In this document: positions 1-9,282 of the stretch, piece by piece | Position numbering within the stretch: position 1 is the stretch's first letter | How the letters are laid out: each line of letters starts with the position of its first letter | Assembly (NCBI RefSeq): GCF_016106035.1 | Contig: NZ_JADKPZ010000004.1 | Location: 85,802 to 149,801, forward strand | Length of the DNA stretch: 64,000 nucleotides | From: Arcobacter vandammei | Lineage (GTDB): Bacteria > Campylobacterota > Campylobacteria > Campylobacterales > Arcobacteraceae | Direction: 5' to 3' | The notes under the pieces: generated by a model | Database searches by the model: none | Seen by the model: the letters and a program-made list of their open reading frames with translations, nothing else | What the model was told of the DNA's origin: nothing | Made by a program: the position numbers and the translations under genes

Positions 1-175
1 TTCCGTCAAGTAAAATCTCTATTTTTGAACTACTTGAGTTTGAACTATCTCCGTAAACTGTATCATTTTCATTTATAATATCGCCTTGTTTAAGCTCTTT
101 TATATTCCCTAATTCATCTTTTACAAAGAATTTCCCACTTTGTAGTGATTGTACTATTCCTGCTTGTGTTGCCAT
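1..175 (-). CDS. N-terminus of a LapA-like type I-secreted adhesin (partial)
   Basis: The reading frame opens at an ATG at 175-173, behind an AAGGA ribosome-binding site, and stays open to the window edge, so only about 58 residues are visible. The protein begins MATQAGIVQSLQSGKFFVKD and continues with GNIKELKQGD and NENDTVYGDSS. This pattern (a start rich in A/G/V, then a 'GKFFVKD..GNIKELK.GD' beta module) is typical of the N-terminal retention module of giant LapA/RTX-type adhesins, which plugs the TolC-like pore and keeps the protein on the cell surface. The type I secretion genes at 4.5-10.6 kb are the obvious export route. The repeats and C-terminal secretion signal would lie outside the window. 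The family call rests on a short stretch. Confidence 0.7.
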   Translation of the reverse strand, partial: MATQAGIVQSLQSGKFFVKDELGNIKELKQGDIINENDTVYGDSSNSSSSKIEILLDG

Positions 176-192
176 ATTTTTTCCTTTATAGA

Positions 193-261
193 ATTTTATA
201 TTATGGCAGGATATTAGTAGATTTTTTTTGTTTTGTATAGTACCCGTTTGGGTACTATTTT
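193..261 (+). repeat. Imperfect direct repeat with hairpin, copy 1
   Basis: This roughly 69-bp stretch shares ATTTTATATTA, GATATTAGTAGATTTTTTT and a TAGTACC/GGTACTA hairpin with positions 1896-1964. The stem here is ATAGTACCC (237-245) against GGGTACTAT (250-258) with a GTTT loop, followed by T-rich sequence. The two copies bracket the gene at 318-1856. In the plus direction each copy looks like an intrinsic terminator, yet no plus-strand gene ends before this one. Confidence 0.75.
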
Positions 262-317
262 CTATACAAGCAATTTTAGATATAATCAAAACAAATTTAA
301 AAATCTAGGTTAAAAAT

Positions 318-1856
318 ATGAAACTAAAGAAACTTCCAATTGGTATTCAAACATTTAGTAAAATAAGAGAAGATGATTTTGTTTATGTGGACAAAACAGG
401 TATTGCTTATGATTTAATAGAAAATTATCAATATGTTTTTCTTTCACGTCCTAGAAGATTTGGAAAGTCTTTGTTTCTTGATACTTTAAGAAATATTTTT
501 GAAGGGAAAAAAGAGTATTTTGCTGGTTTGGAAATAGAAGATAAATGGAATTGGGATAGAAAGCATCCTGTTATTCATATTGCTTTTTCAGATGGTACAT
601 ATAGGAATCTTGATGAACTTACAGATAAATTTGAACAAAATATAGACTTAAATAGTGAAAGACTTGGTGTAAAGTGTAGATACGACAGTAGAGACCTTAG
701 AAGCTTTGGAGACCTTATTCAAAAAACTTATGAAAAATACCAAGAAAAAGTAGTTGTTTTAATAGATGAGTATGATAAACCAATACTAGATAATATTACA
801 AACCCTGAACTAGCTAAAGATATAAGAGAAGTTTTATCAGGTATATATGGTGCAATAAAAACAAATGATGAGCTTATACAGTTTGCATTTATAACTGGTG
901 TTAGTAAATTTGCAAAAACTTCTATTTTTTCTGGACTTAATAATATTGAAGATATATCTTTAAATGTTGAGTTTGGAGATATTTGTGGATATAGCCAAAA
1001 TGATTTAGAAACAGTATTTAAAGAGCATTTAGCTGGAGCAGATATGGAAATGGTAAAAGAGTGGTACAATGGATATAATTTTCTAGGAAGTCCTATGTAT
1101 AATCCATTTGATTTGTTACAGTTTATTAGAAATAACTTTATGTTTAAAAACTACTGGTTTGAAACTGGAACTCCTACTTTTTTAATAAAATTAATAGAAA
1201 AAAATAGATATTTCTTACCAAATTTATCAGATTTAAAAGTGGATGAAAAACTTCTTTCTAGTTTTGATATAAATAATCTTGATTTAGAAATAATACTTTA
1301 TCAAACAGGCTATTTAACTATTGATAAAGTTATGCAAACACCTTTTGGAACACTTGAATATCTTTTAAAAATACCAAACAAAGAAGTTAGGTTATCTTTT
1401 GGTGATTATATTATAAATTATTTGCTAAAAGATAGAGAGTATTTGCCTAAAAAAACTATTATTTATAAAAGTTTGCTTTCAAACAATATGGAAGATTTTA
1501 AAAACTCTTTAGTCTCAATATTTGCAAAAATTCCATACAACAACTACTCAAATAATTATATTCACACTTACGAGGGCTTCTATGCAAGTGTGGTTTTTAT
1601 CTATCTTCAATCTTTGGGTTTACATATTATTGGTGAAGATGTTACAAACAGAGGAAGAATAGATTTAACTATTATTATGCCTCAAGCAATATTTATAATA
1701 GAATTTAAAGTAGATGGCAAAAATGCTTTAGAGCAGATAAAAGAGAATAACTATGCACAAAAATATCTGCAAGAGAAAAAAGATATTTATTTAGTAGGAA
1801 TTGAGTTTGATAGCAAGGAAAAAAATATAAGTAATTTTGAGTGGGAGAAGATTTAA
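318..1856 (+). CDS. AAA-ATPase-like / PD-(D/E)XK nuclease family protein
   Basis: A 512-residue protein with the architecture of the AAA-ATPase-like plus DUF1703 family. The N-terminus has the characteristic LPIGIQTFSKIRED and FVYVDKTG motifs, then a Walker A-like SRPRRFGKSLFLDTL near residues 43-57 and a Walker B-like VVVLIDEYDKPI near residue 145. Near the C-terminus GRIDLTI and FIIEFKV form a PD-(D/E)XK-type nuclease core. Members are common and often multicopy in Bacteroidetes, Clostridia and Campylobacterota; their role is not established and a mobile or defence function is often suspected. The gene stands alone, with imperfect direct repeats about 65 bp long on both sides, which suggests it moved or was duplicated as a unit. 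The family call is firm, the function is not. Confidence 0.85.
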   Translation: MKLKKLPIGIQTFSKIREDDFVYVDKTGIAYDLIENYQYVFLSRPRRFGKSLFLDTLRNIFEGKKEYFAGLEIEDKWNWDRKHPVIHIAFSDGTYRNLDELTDKFEQNIDLNSERLGVKCRYDSRDLRSFGDLIQKTYEKYQEKVVVLIDEYDKPILDNITNPELAKDIREVLSGIYGAIKTNDELIQFAFITGVSKFAKTSIFSGLNNIEDISLNVEFGDICGYSQNDLETVFKEHLAGADMEMVKEWYNGYNFLGSPMYNPFDLLQFIRNNFMFKNYWFETGTPTFLIKLIEKNRYFLPNLSDLKVDEKLLSSFDINNLDLEIILYQTGYLTIDKVMQTPFGTLEYLLKIPNKEVRLSFGDYIINYLLKDREYLPKKTIIYKSLLSNNMEDFKNSLVSIFAKIPYNNYSNNYIHTYEGFYASVVFIYLQSLGLHIIGEDVTNRGRIDLTIIMPQAIFIIEFKVDGKNALEQIKENNYAQKYLQEKKDIYLVGIEFDSKEKNISNFEWEKI

Positions 1857-1895
1857 AAGAAGTTATTCATAAACTTTAACTCTATACTTATCTAA

Positions 1896-1964
1896 ATTTT
1901 ATATTAAAGAAAGATATTAGTAGATTTTTTTATTTTATATAGTACCAAAAAAGGTACTATTTTT
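1896..1964 (+). repeat. Imperfect direct repeat with hairpin, copy 2
   Basis: This is the second copy of the element at 193-261. The hairpin is ATAGTACC (1939-1946) against GGTACTAT (1953-1960) with an A6 loop, followed by TTTT. It lies 40 bp after the stop codon of the AAA-ATPase-like gene and probably acts as its rho-independent terminator. Loop sequence and flanks differ from copy 1 while the stem is kept. Confidence 0.75.
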
Positions 1965-2022
1965 GAGATTTTAGGTTTAATCTAAAATTTTGTGTTTAGT
2001 AGAAACTCTACTCTTATAGTGT

Positions 2023-2220
2023 TTAACAACACTTTTTAAAACCGCCAGAGTTATATTTCCTATCAATAGCCTCTTTAAAAAACTCACCTCTACTTAAAAC
2101 TTCTTTATTTGGGTGAGTTCTTTTCATATGCTCAAGATATTTTTCATAGCTAGAAAGCCCCACAAGGGGATGAAAAAACTTTTCAGATTTTTCATATAAA
2201 GCTTTGATTTTTTTAATCAT
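2023..2220 (-). CDS. YbdD/YjiX family small protein
   Basis: A 65-residue protein with the compact, basic sequence typical of the YbdD/YjiX (DUF466) family, including a YEKYLEHMKRTHP-like core and a C-terminus ending in GGFKKCC. Family members are almost always encoded directly downstream of a CstA/BtsT transporter, as here: one base separates the two genes, so they are co-transcribed and probably translationally coupled. In enterobacteria the partner protein is needed for, or supports, pyruvate or peptide uptake by the transporter. The paired terminal cysteines are a family trait; their role is unclear. Confidence 0.85.
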   Translation of the reverse strand: MIKKIKALYEKSEKFFHPLVGLSSYEKYLEHMKRTHPNKEVLSRGEFFKEAIDRKYNSGGFKKCC

Positions 2221-2221
2221 A

Positions 2222-4321
2222 TCAAGCCTTTTTCAAGCTTTCCAAACTAACATAAGGCGACTCTTTTAGAGGAATTCTTAGTTTTCCTAAGCAAACCAAA
2301 ATTGTTGAAATGATTACTAAAAGTGTAGTAATCATAAAGAAAGTTGCCAAAATAGCATTTAAGATATTTGAGAACTTAATATGAGAAGCTGCTGAAATAT
2401 CTTTATTTACTTTTGCAATTTCTACTTCATCAGTAAGAGTTGGTAATTTTGCCTCTAAATCAGCTATTTTTTTAATCTGAATTTGAGCAATAGCAACATG
2501 ACTTACAGCATTATGAACTCTATCTCCCTCTTTAAATGGTAAGATTTTTTGAATTCCACCATAAAGTGTTGCAGTTAAAACAAAAATAGCAGGTAATACT
2601 GTAACCCAAGCATATTTTGCTTTACCCATTTTAAATAAAATAGCAGTTGCAAGTAAAAGAGCCATACCAGCTAACATTTGGTTACTTACTCCAAATAGTG
2701 GCCAAAGTGAATAGATTCCACCTTTTGGATCAATAGCTCCTTGATAAAGAAAATATCCCCATCCAGCAACACTTAAAAAAGTAGCAATAAGTCCAGCTAA
2801 ATAGTTGTTTGTATTTCCTAAAGGTTTATAAACATTTCCTAAAATATCTTGAACCATAAATCTACAAGCTCTAGTTCCTGCATCAACAGCAGTTAAAATA
2901 AATAGTGCTTCAAATAAAATAGCAAAGTGATACCAGAATCCCATCATATCAATTCCACCAAATAATTCGTGAAGTACAAGTGCAACCCCAATAGCAAAAG
3001 TAGGAGCTCCTCCTGTTCTTGATAAAAGAGTCTCTTCACCAATATTTTTTGTTAATCCAATAATTTCATCAGGACTTATAGTAAATCCCCAACTAGAAAT
3101 TGTACTAGCAACTTGAACTATATCAGTTCCAATAAATGCAGCTGGTGAATTTATAGCAAAATATAATCCAGGGTGTAAAATAGTAGCACATATTAAAGCC
3201 ATAATAGCAACAGCACTCTCCATTAACATAGAACCATATCCAACAGGAAGTGCATGAGTTTCATTTTCAAGCATTTTTGGAGTTGTTCCACTTGAGATTA
3301 ATGCATGGAAACCAGAAATCGCACCACAAGCAATAGTAATAAATAAAAATGGGAAGATAGCTCCAGCAAATACAGGTCCACTTCCATCAAAATATTGTGG
3401 GTTTGTTTTTGGCATTTGAATATCAGGTGCAACAATAACAATTGCAACTGCCATAAGAGCAATTACCCCAATTTTTAGGAATGTTGATAAATAATCTCTT
3501 GGAGCTAGTAAGAACCAAACAGGTAAAATTGCAGCTATAAACCCATATGCCATCATAATAATAGATAGTGTTGGAGCATCAAAAGTAAATCTAGCAGCCC
3601 AAACAGGATCAGCAGCTATCACACTTCCATAGTGAATAGCAAAAATCAGAAGAATAAATCCTATAACTGAAGCTTCTCCTACTTTACCTGGTCTTATAAA
3701 TCTCATATATATTCCCATAAAAATAGCTATTGGAATAGTCATAGCAATAGTAAATAGTCCCCAAGGAGAAACAGCAAGTGCTTTTACAACAACCATTGCT
3801 AAAATTGCTATGATGATTAACATAATCCCAAATATAGCAATCATAGTAATACTTCCTACAAAAGTTCCTAGTTCCTCTTTTACAATCTCTCCCAAAGATT
3901 TACCATCTCTTCTTGAAGAGATAAATAAAACCACGAAATCGTGAACAGCACCAGCAAAAACTCCACCAACCAAAATCCATAGCATAGAAGGTAAATAACC
4001 CATTTGAGCTGCTAGGATTGGGCCAACTAAAGGACCTGCTCCTGCAATTGCTGCAAAGTGGTGTCCAAATAATACAGACCTATTTGTAGGAACAAAATCC
4101 CTTCCATCATCGTGAACCATAGCTGGAGTTGCTCTATTTTTATCAAGTTCTAAAACTTTATAGGCAATAAATCTTCCATAAAATCTATATGCAATCATAT
4201 AGATACAAACAGCAGCTACAACTAAATACATAGCAGAAACTGTTTCACCTTGTTGTAATGCTAAGTAACCAAAGCATAAAGCCCCAATTATTGCTATTAC
4301 AATCCACATTAGTTTGTTCAT
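2222..4321 (-). CDS. cstA: CstA-family carbon starvation protein / pyruvate or peptide transporter
   Basis: A 699-residue polytopic membrane protein with well over a dozen hydrophobic segments. Signature stretches of the CstA/BtsT family are visible: RFYGRFIA near residue 45, DFVPTN and GHHFAAIAGAGPLVGPI near residues 75-100, and HALISSGTTPKM in the middle. Enterobacterial homologues import pyruvate (BtsT, CstA) with protons, and the Campylobacter jejuni homologue is linked to peptide use. The start ATG has an AAAGGA site upstream. It is the first gene of a two-gene operon with the YbdD-like gene. A loop near residues 625-650 is charged and may face the cytoplasm or periplasm. Substrate cannot be decided from sequence. 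Confidence 0.93.
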   Translation of the reverse strand: MNKLMWIVIAIIGALCFGYLALQQGETVSAMYLVVAAVCIYMIAYRFYGRFIAYKVLELDKNRATPAMVHDDGRDFVPTNRSVLFGHHFAAIAGAGPLVGPILAAQMGYLPSMLWILVGGVFAGAVHDFVVLFISSRRDGKSLGEIVKEELGTFVGSITMIAIFGIMLIIIAILAMVVVKALAVSPWGLFTIAMTIPIAIFMGIYMRFIRPGKVGEASVIGFILLIFAIHYGSVIAADPVWAARFTFDAPTLSIIMMAYGFIAAILPVWFLLAPRDYLSTFLKIGVIALMAVAIVIVAPDIQMPKTNPQYFDGSGPVFAGAIFPFLFITIACGAISGFHALISSGTTPKMLENETHALPVGYGSMLMESAVAIMALICATILHPGLYFAINSPAAFIGTDIVQVASTISSWGFTISPDEIIGLTKNIGEETLLSRTGGAPTFAIGVALVLHELFGGIDMMGFWYHFAILFEALFILTAVDAGTRACRFMVQDILGNVYKPLGNTNNYLAGLIATFLSVAGWGYFLYQGAIDPKGGIYSLWPLFGVSNQMLAGMALLLATAILFKMGKAKYAWVTVLPAIFVLTATLYGGIQKILPFKEGDRVHNAVSHVAIAQIQIKKIADLEAKLPTLTDEVEIAKVNKDISAASHIKFSNILNAILATFFMITTLLVIISTILVCLGKLRIPLKESPYVSLESLKKA

Positions 4322-4543
4322 AGTAAAATCCTTTCAAAAAAATATAAAATTTCGAAATAAGTATAACAAAAATATATAAAAATAATAAGTTTAAATAAAA
4401 TAATTTTATTTTTTATTTTTATTGGCTTTGTTACAAGGAATTTTAAATTATTTTGATTATAATAACTTTTTGATACCAAATCGATACTATTTCATATTAA
4501 AATGTGGTTACAATTATTTTTTAGTTTAACAAGGAGAAAAATT

Positions 4544-7108
4544 TTGGCAAAAAATAGATTTTTAAGTTTAGCAGCTAGTGTTGCTTGTATGTTTGGAGGA
4601 GTTAGTAGCTTAAATGCTTTAACATTACAAGAGAGTATTTTAGAAGCTATGGATACAAATCCAGTTGTTCAAGAGAGACTTAAAAACTTTCACGAAACAC
4701 AACAAGATTTAGAGATAGCTAAATCAGAGTGGTTACCAAGTTTAGATTATAGAGGAACTTTTGGTATTTCTAATGCAGGTCATTTTAAAGACAGTGGAAA
4801 TAGTAGATGGGATCATAGTGTTACTCAAAGTGGAAACTATGCTAACTATACAAACTCATTAAAATTAACTCAAAATATTTTTAATGGATTTAGTACAACT
4901 CATAAAATGAACTATCAAGAAGCTAGAATTATGGCTGCTGCTCATCACTATGTAGAAAATGCAAATGATATTGCATTTCAAATGGTTGGATCATATATTG
5001 ATGTAATTAAAAGTTATAAACTTCTGCAAATTGCAAAAGAGAATGTTGCAATAAACAAAAAAATATATGAAGATGTACAAGCACTTTATAATCAAGGTTT
5101 AACTACAAAATCTGAGATGACAAAAATAAATGCTTCATTATCACTAGCAAACTCAAACTTAACAGTTCAACAAAATAACTCAATGGACAAAGAAGCTAGA
5201 TTTAAAAGACTTTTTGGAAGAAATATTGATGTTTCTACTTTAGAGTTACCAAAAATGGATTTAGCTATGCCTGAAAGTATTGAAAGAGCGGCTCAAATTG
5301 CAATTACAAATAATCCTTCTTTAATAGTAAGTAGCTTTAATATAAAAGGTGCTCAAGAACTATATAAAGAGAAAAAAAGTAAGTTTTATCCAGTAATTGA
5401 TTTAGAGTTTGAACAAGTTTATAACGACTTCAACAAAGATAACTCTTTTGATGGAAGTGCTGATGATAGACAAAGAGCTTATGTTGTAATGAACTGGAAC
5501 TTATTTAAAGGTGGAGCTCATATAGCTGATATTCAAAAAAGCAAAAGTACAATCAATAAAGAAGTGGAACTTTTAAGAGATTTAAAAAGACAAACTATTG
5601 AAGGTTTAGAGCTTTCTTGGAATGCTTATGAGATGATTGGAAAACAATTAAAAGATTTACATACATATTATGAAAATTCACAAGAGACTTTAGAAAGCTA
5701 CCAAAGTGAGTATGAAATGGGAAGAAGAACACTTCTTGATTTACTTTCAGCTCAAAATGATTTAGTAAGTTCAAAAAGCCAAATTGTAAATGCTCAAATG
5801 GACAAATTATATGCTCAATATAGAATTTTAGATGCTATGGGTATGATGGTTAGCTCTATTGTTGAAGATAAAGATTATAATAAATTAATCAACCCTACAA
5901 TAAACCCTCTTGATGTTGTAAAAGATGAATTACCTGTAAAATATGATGTTGATAATGATGGAATTGTTGATAGTTTAGACCTTTGCGATAATTCAACAAA
6001 AGGTGATAATATCACTCCTTATGGTTGTGTAAAAAACCAAAAAGATAGCGATTTTGACGGAATTCCAGATAGTAAAGATAGATGTCCAGATACAGTATTT
6101 GGTGCTATTGTAGATATAAATGGTTGTGAAATTAAAGATTCAAAAAATAAATTTGTAGCAAAAGATAGAGATTATATCGAATCAGCTCTACAATATACAG
6201 AATCTAGCCCTAAAAAAGATGCAAAATTAGGTTTATATGATTATGAATTTAACACTGCTGCAAATAAAAATGTAAAATCTACTGAACTTGATAATAAGTT
6301 AATGTATGGTGATTTTGCTATGATTAAAAGATTCCCTTTTATCAATATGAATAAAAGTGAAAGACATCTTGACACTATTGCAAATGAACTTAAAAAATAT
6401 AATGGAACAAATGCAATTGTAACTCTAATTGGAAACACACAAAGTGCAAAAGATAAAGATGAGAGCTTTAATAAAGGTCTTGAGTATGCACAAACAATTA
6501 AAAAAGAGTTAGTAAACAAAGGTGTTGATGAGAAAATGCTAGTTGCTCAATCAAGAGTAGATTATGATAGATATTTCTTAGAAACAAATAGAAGTGATAA
6601 AGATTTAAATGATGTAACAGCAGTTGCATTATATGTTCAAAAAAGCTCTGAAATTGCAAAGAAAACTGATATTAAAGATGATGATGGTGATGGTGTTATA
6701 AATGAATTAGACAAATGTCCAAATACACCAAAAGGTTACAGTGTTGATGAAAATGGTTGCCCAAATACTATAAACTTAGAAGTTTTATTTGAAAATGCTT
6801 CAGATAAAGTTCTTGGTGCTTCAAGTGAAAAAGTTGTTGCATTTGCTAAATATTTAAATGATAACAAAGAGTTTGATACAGTTATTAGTGGACATGCAAG
6901 TCAAGATAAAAGAACAAGTGCAGCTTATAATGTAAATCTATCTCAAAAAAGAGCAGATGCTATTAAAGAACTTTTAATTAAAAATGGAGTTGAAGCTTCA
7001 AGAATACAAACTGAAGGAAAAGGTTATAGTGAACCAATAGCAGATAATGATACAGCTGAAGGTCAAGCAAAAAATAGAAGAATTGAAGCAGTATTAATAA
7101 AAAAATAG
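4544..7108 (+). CDS. TolC-family outer membrane channel fused to TSP3 repeats and OmpA domains
   Basis: An 854-residue outer membrane component of a type I secretion system. The chosen start is TTG at 4544, with AAGGAG seven bases upstream and a clean signal peptide (AKNRFLSLAASVACMFGG, cut near SLNA); an in-frame start at 4502 has no ribosome site and spoils the signal. Residues about 25-440 are a TolC-like channel with two repeats. About 468-530 hold calcium-binding thrombospondin type 3 motifs (DVDNDGIVDSLDLC, DSDFDGIPDSKDRCPD). About 586-700 look like a degenerate OmpA-like domain, followed by another TSP3 motif near 711. The last 110 residues are a normal OmpA peptidoglycan-binding domain (SGHASQDKR, LSQKRADAIKELL, NRRIEAVL). 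It leads the LapBC-like operon and probably both exports and anchors the adhesin. Confidence 0.9.
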   Translation: MAKNRFLSLAASVACMFGGVSSLNALTLQESILEAMDTNPVVQERLKNFHETQQDLEIAKSEWLPSLDYRGTFGISNAGHFKDSGNSRWDHSVTQSGNYANYTNSLKLTQNIFNGFSTTHKMNYQEARIMAAAHHYVENANDIAFQMVGSYIDVIKSYKLLQIAKENVAINKKIYEDVQALYNQGLTTKSEMTKINASLSLANSNLTVQQNNSMDKEARFKRLFGRNIDVSTLELPKMDLAMPESIERAAQIAITNNPSLIVSSFNIKGAQELYKEKKSKFYPVIDLEFEQVYNDFNKDNSFDGSADDRQRAYVVMNWNLFKGGAHIADIQKSKSTINKEVELLRDLKRQTIEGLELSWNAYEMIGKQLKDLHTYYENSQETLESYQSEYEMGRRTLLDLLSAQNDLVSSKSQIVNAQMDKLYAQYRILDAMGMMVSSIVEDKDYNKLINPTINPLDVVKDELPVKYDVDNDGIVDSLDLCDNSTKGDNITPYGCVKNQKDSDFDGIPDSKDRCPDTVFGAIVDINGCEIKDSKNKFVAKDRDYIESALQYTESSPKKDAKLGLYDYEFNTAANKNVKSTELDNKLMYGDFAMIKRFPFINMNKSERHLDTIANELKKYNGTNAIVTLIGNTQSAKDKDESFNKGLEYAQTIKKELVNKGVDEKMLVAQSRVDYDRYFLETNRSDKDLNDVTAVALYVQKSSEIAKKTDIKDDDGDGVINELDKCPNTPKGYSVDENGCPNTINLEVLFENASDKVLGASSEKVVAFAKYLNDNKEFDTVISGHASQDKRTSAAYNVNLSQKRADAIKELLIKNGVEASRIQTEGKGYSEPIADNDTAEGQAKNRRIEAVLIKK

Positions 7109-7128
7109 TGCTATAAAAGGGGTTTGGT

Positions 7129-9282
7129 TTGCAAAAAAGTTTTTTAGATGATAGTCTTTTAAAGAGTTTGGTTTTATTTACAAAACTATTTCACAAACCT
7201 TACTCAGCAGAGTCTTTAGTGGCTGGTTTGCCACTTGAGACAAATTTAAGTGAAAATTTACTTTTTTCAAAAGATAAAAAAAAGTCAATGTTTTCAAGAG
7301 TTGCTCTAAGAGCTGGTTTAAAATCTACACTTGTAGAAAAAGATATTAAAGATTTTTTAAATCTACAACTTCCTTGTATCTTACTTTTATCAAACAATCA
7401 AGCTTGTATTTTAGATAGTTTAAGTAGCGATAAAACAAAAGCAAAAATAGTTTTTAGTGAAAATGGTGAAGCTCTTGAAGAGTGGATAGATATTGAAAAG
7501 CTAGAAGATGAATATTTAGGCTATGCTTTTATGCTAAAAAAAATCTATGAGTATGAAGATGAAAAAGGTAAAAAAAGATTAGATTTTTCAGCTCAAAAAC
7601 ATTGGTTTTGGAGTACTTTAGGTTTTTCAAAAAAGATATATCAAGATGTAATTTTGGCATCTATTTTGATAAATCTATTCGTTTTGGCAACTCCACTTTT
7701 TACTATGAATGTATATGATAGAGTTATTCCAAACAATGCCCAAGAGACACTTTTAGTTTTTACAATAGGTATTGTTGTGGTATTTTTACTTGATGCAAGT
7801 TTAAAATTTATTCGTTCTTATTTTCTTGAAATGGCAGCAAAAAAGAGTGATATTATTATGTCATCTATTATTTTTGAAAGAGTTTTGGATTTAAAATTAT
7901 CTTCTCATCCTGCTTCTGTTGGCTCTTTTGCAAACAATATAAAAAGCTTTGATAGTGTAAGAGGATTTCTAACAAATGCAACAATGAGTGTTTTAATAGA
8001 TTTTCCTTTTGCTATTTTATTTTTTATTGTTATATTTTATTTAGGTGGAATTTTAGTAATTGTACCTATTATTACTGTTTTGATTATTATAATTTATGCC
8101 TTTTTAATAAAAAAACCTCTTCAAAAAAGTATAGAAAGTACTTATGAAGCAAGTGCAAAGAAAAATGGAATTTTAATTGAAGCTTTACAAAATATTGAGA
8201 CTGTAAAAACTCATGGAATGAGTGGGAAAATTCAATATGACTGGGAAGAATCAACAGGAGAAATAGCAAATAAAAGTCTAAAATCAAAACTAATAGGAGC
8301 TTCAATTCCTACAGTTACAGGTCTTATGGTTGGATTTAATACTGTTTTAGTTGTTTGTGTTGGAGTTTTTTTAATTCAAGATTTCAAACTTACAATGGGA
8401 GGATTAATTGCAACTATGATTCTTTCAGGTCGCGCAATTGCACCAATGGGACAACTAGTAGGTCTTATAACAAACTTTGAAGATACAAAAACATCATTTA
8501 AAATGCTTGATGATATTGTAAATAAACCACTTGAGAGACCACTTGCAAAAGAGTTTGTAAAAAGAGAGAATTTAAAAGGAAATATTGAGTTTATTGATGT
8601 AAGTTTTAAATATCCAAATAGTGAAGCTTATGCTTTAAAAAATGTAAGTTTTAAAATAAATGAGGGTGAAAAAGTTGCTTTTATTGGAAGAATTGGGAGT
8701 GGAAAATCAACTATTGCCAAACTTATTTTAAAACTTTATGAGCCTGAAAGTGGTTCTATTTTAATAGATGGAATAGATATAAATCAACTAGACCCAAATG
8801 ATATTAGAGAAAATATATCTTATGTTCCGCAAGATATTCATCTATTTAGAGGTTCAATGAAACAAAATATTTTAGGTTCTCATAGATTTGTAAATGATGA
8901 ATGGATGCTTAAGTGTGCAAAAACTTCTGGAACAGATGAATTTGTAAAACTTCATCCAGCTGGTTATGATATGCCAATAGGTGAAAGAGGTTTGGGCTTA
9001 AGTGGAGGACAAAGACAAAGTGTAGGAATTGCTAGAGCCTTGATAAACAACTCAAAAACTTGGCTTTTTGATGAACCTACAAATGCTATGGACCAAACAA
9101 GCGAAAATATTGTATTAAAAAATTTAAAAGAGAATGAAGATGATAAAACTCTACTTTTGGTTACTCAAAAAATGAGCCTTTTAGCACTTGTTGATAGAGT
9201 AATTGTTATGAATAATGCACAAAAAGTTTTAGATGGAACAAAAGAGGAAGTTATAAAAGCTCTTGGAGGTCAAAATGGCTAA
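7129..9282 (+). CDS. LapB-like type I secretion ABC transporter (permease/ATPase)
   Basis: A 717-residue transporter in three parts: a C39-like N-terminal domain (about 1-150), a five-to-six-helix membrane domain (about 165-450) and an ATPase domain. In the ATPase, Walker A is GRIGSGKST, the signature is LSGGQRQ and Walker B is TWLFDEPT. The C39-like domain has no catalytic cysteine at the expected N-terminal place, so it should bind substrate without cutting it, as in RTX and LapA exporters. The start is TTG at 7129 behind AAAAGGGG. It follows the outer membrane gene by 20 bases and overlaps the adaptor gene by 8 bases. The likely substrate is the adhesin at the left edge of the window. Confidence 0.92.
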   Translation: MQKSFLDDSLLKSLVLFTKLFHKPYSAESLVAGLPLETNLSENLLFSKDKKKSMFSRVALRAGLKSTLVEKDIKDFLNLQLPCILLLSNNQACILDSLSSDKTKAKIVFSENGEALEEWIDIEKLEDEYLGYAFMLKKIYEYEDEKGKKRLDFSAQKHWFWSTLGFSKKIYQDVILASILINLFVLATPLFTMNVYDRVIPNNAQETLLVFTIGIVVVFLLDASLKFIRSYFLEMAAKKSDIIMSSIIFERVLDLKLSSHPASVGSFANNIKSFDSVRGFLTNATMSVLIDFPFAILFFIVIFYLGGILVIVPIITVLIIIIYAFLIKKPLQKSIESTYEASAKKNGILIEALQNIETVKTHGMSGKIQYDWEESTGEIANKSLKSKLIGASIPTVTGLMVGFNTVLVVCVGVFLIQDFKLTMGGLIATMILSGRAIAPMGQLVGLITNFEDTKTSFKMLDDIVNKPLERPLAKEFVKRENLKGNIEFIDVSFKYPNSEAYALKNVSFKINEGEKVAFIGRIGSGKSTIAKLILKLYEPESGSILIDGIDINQLDPNDIRENISYVPQDIHLFRGSMKQNILGSHRFVNDEWMLKCAKTSGTDEFVKLHPAGYDMPIGERGLGLSGGQRQSVGIARALINNSKTWLFDEPTNAMDQTSENIVLKNLKENEDDKTLLLVTQKMSLLALVDRVIVMNNAQKVLDGTKEEVIKALGGQNG

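Noticed and set aside
728..1069. Long antisense open frames such as this one, 6241-6519, 20988-21314, 60939-61331
   Set aside because: They lie fully inside well-supported genes on the other strand, lack ribosome sites and family-like sequence, and are expected in AT-rich coding DNA.
4502..4543. Upstream start for the TolC-OmpA fusion
   Set aside because: No ribosome site; it would add a charged stretch ahead of a good signal peptide. TTG 4544 has AAGGAG at proper spacing.
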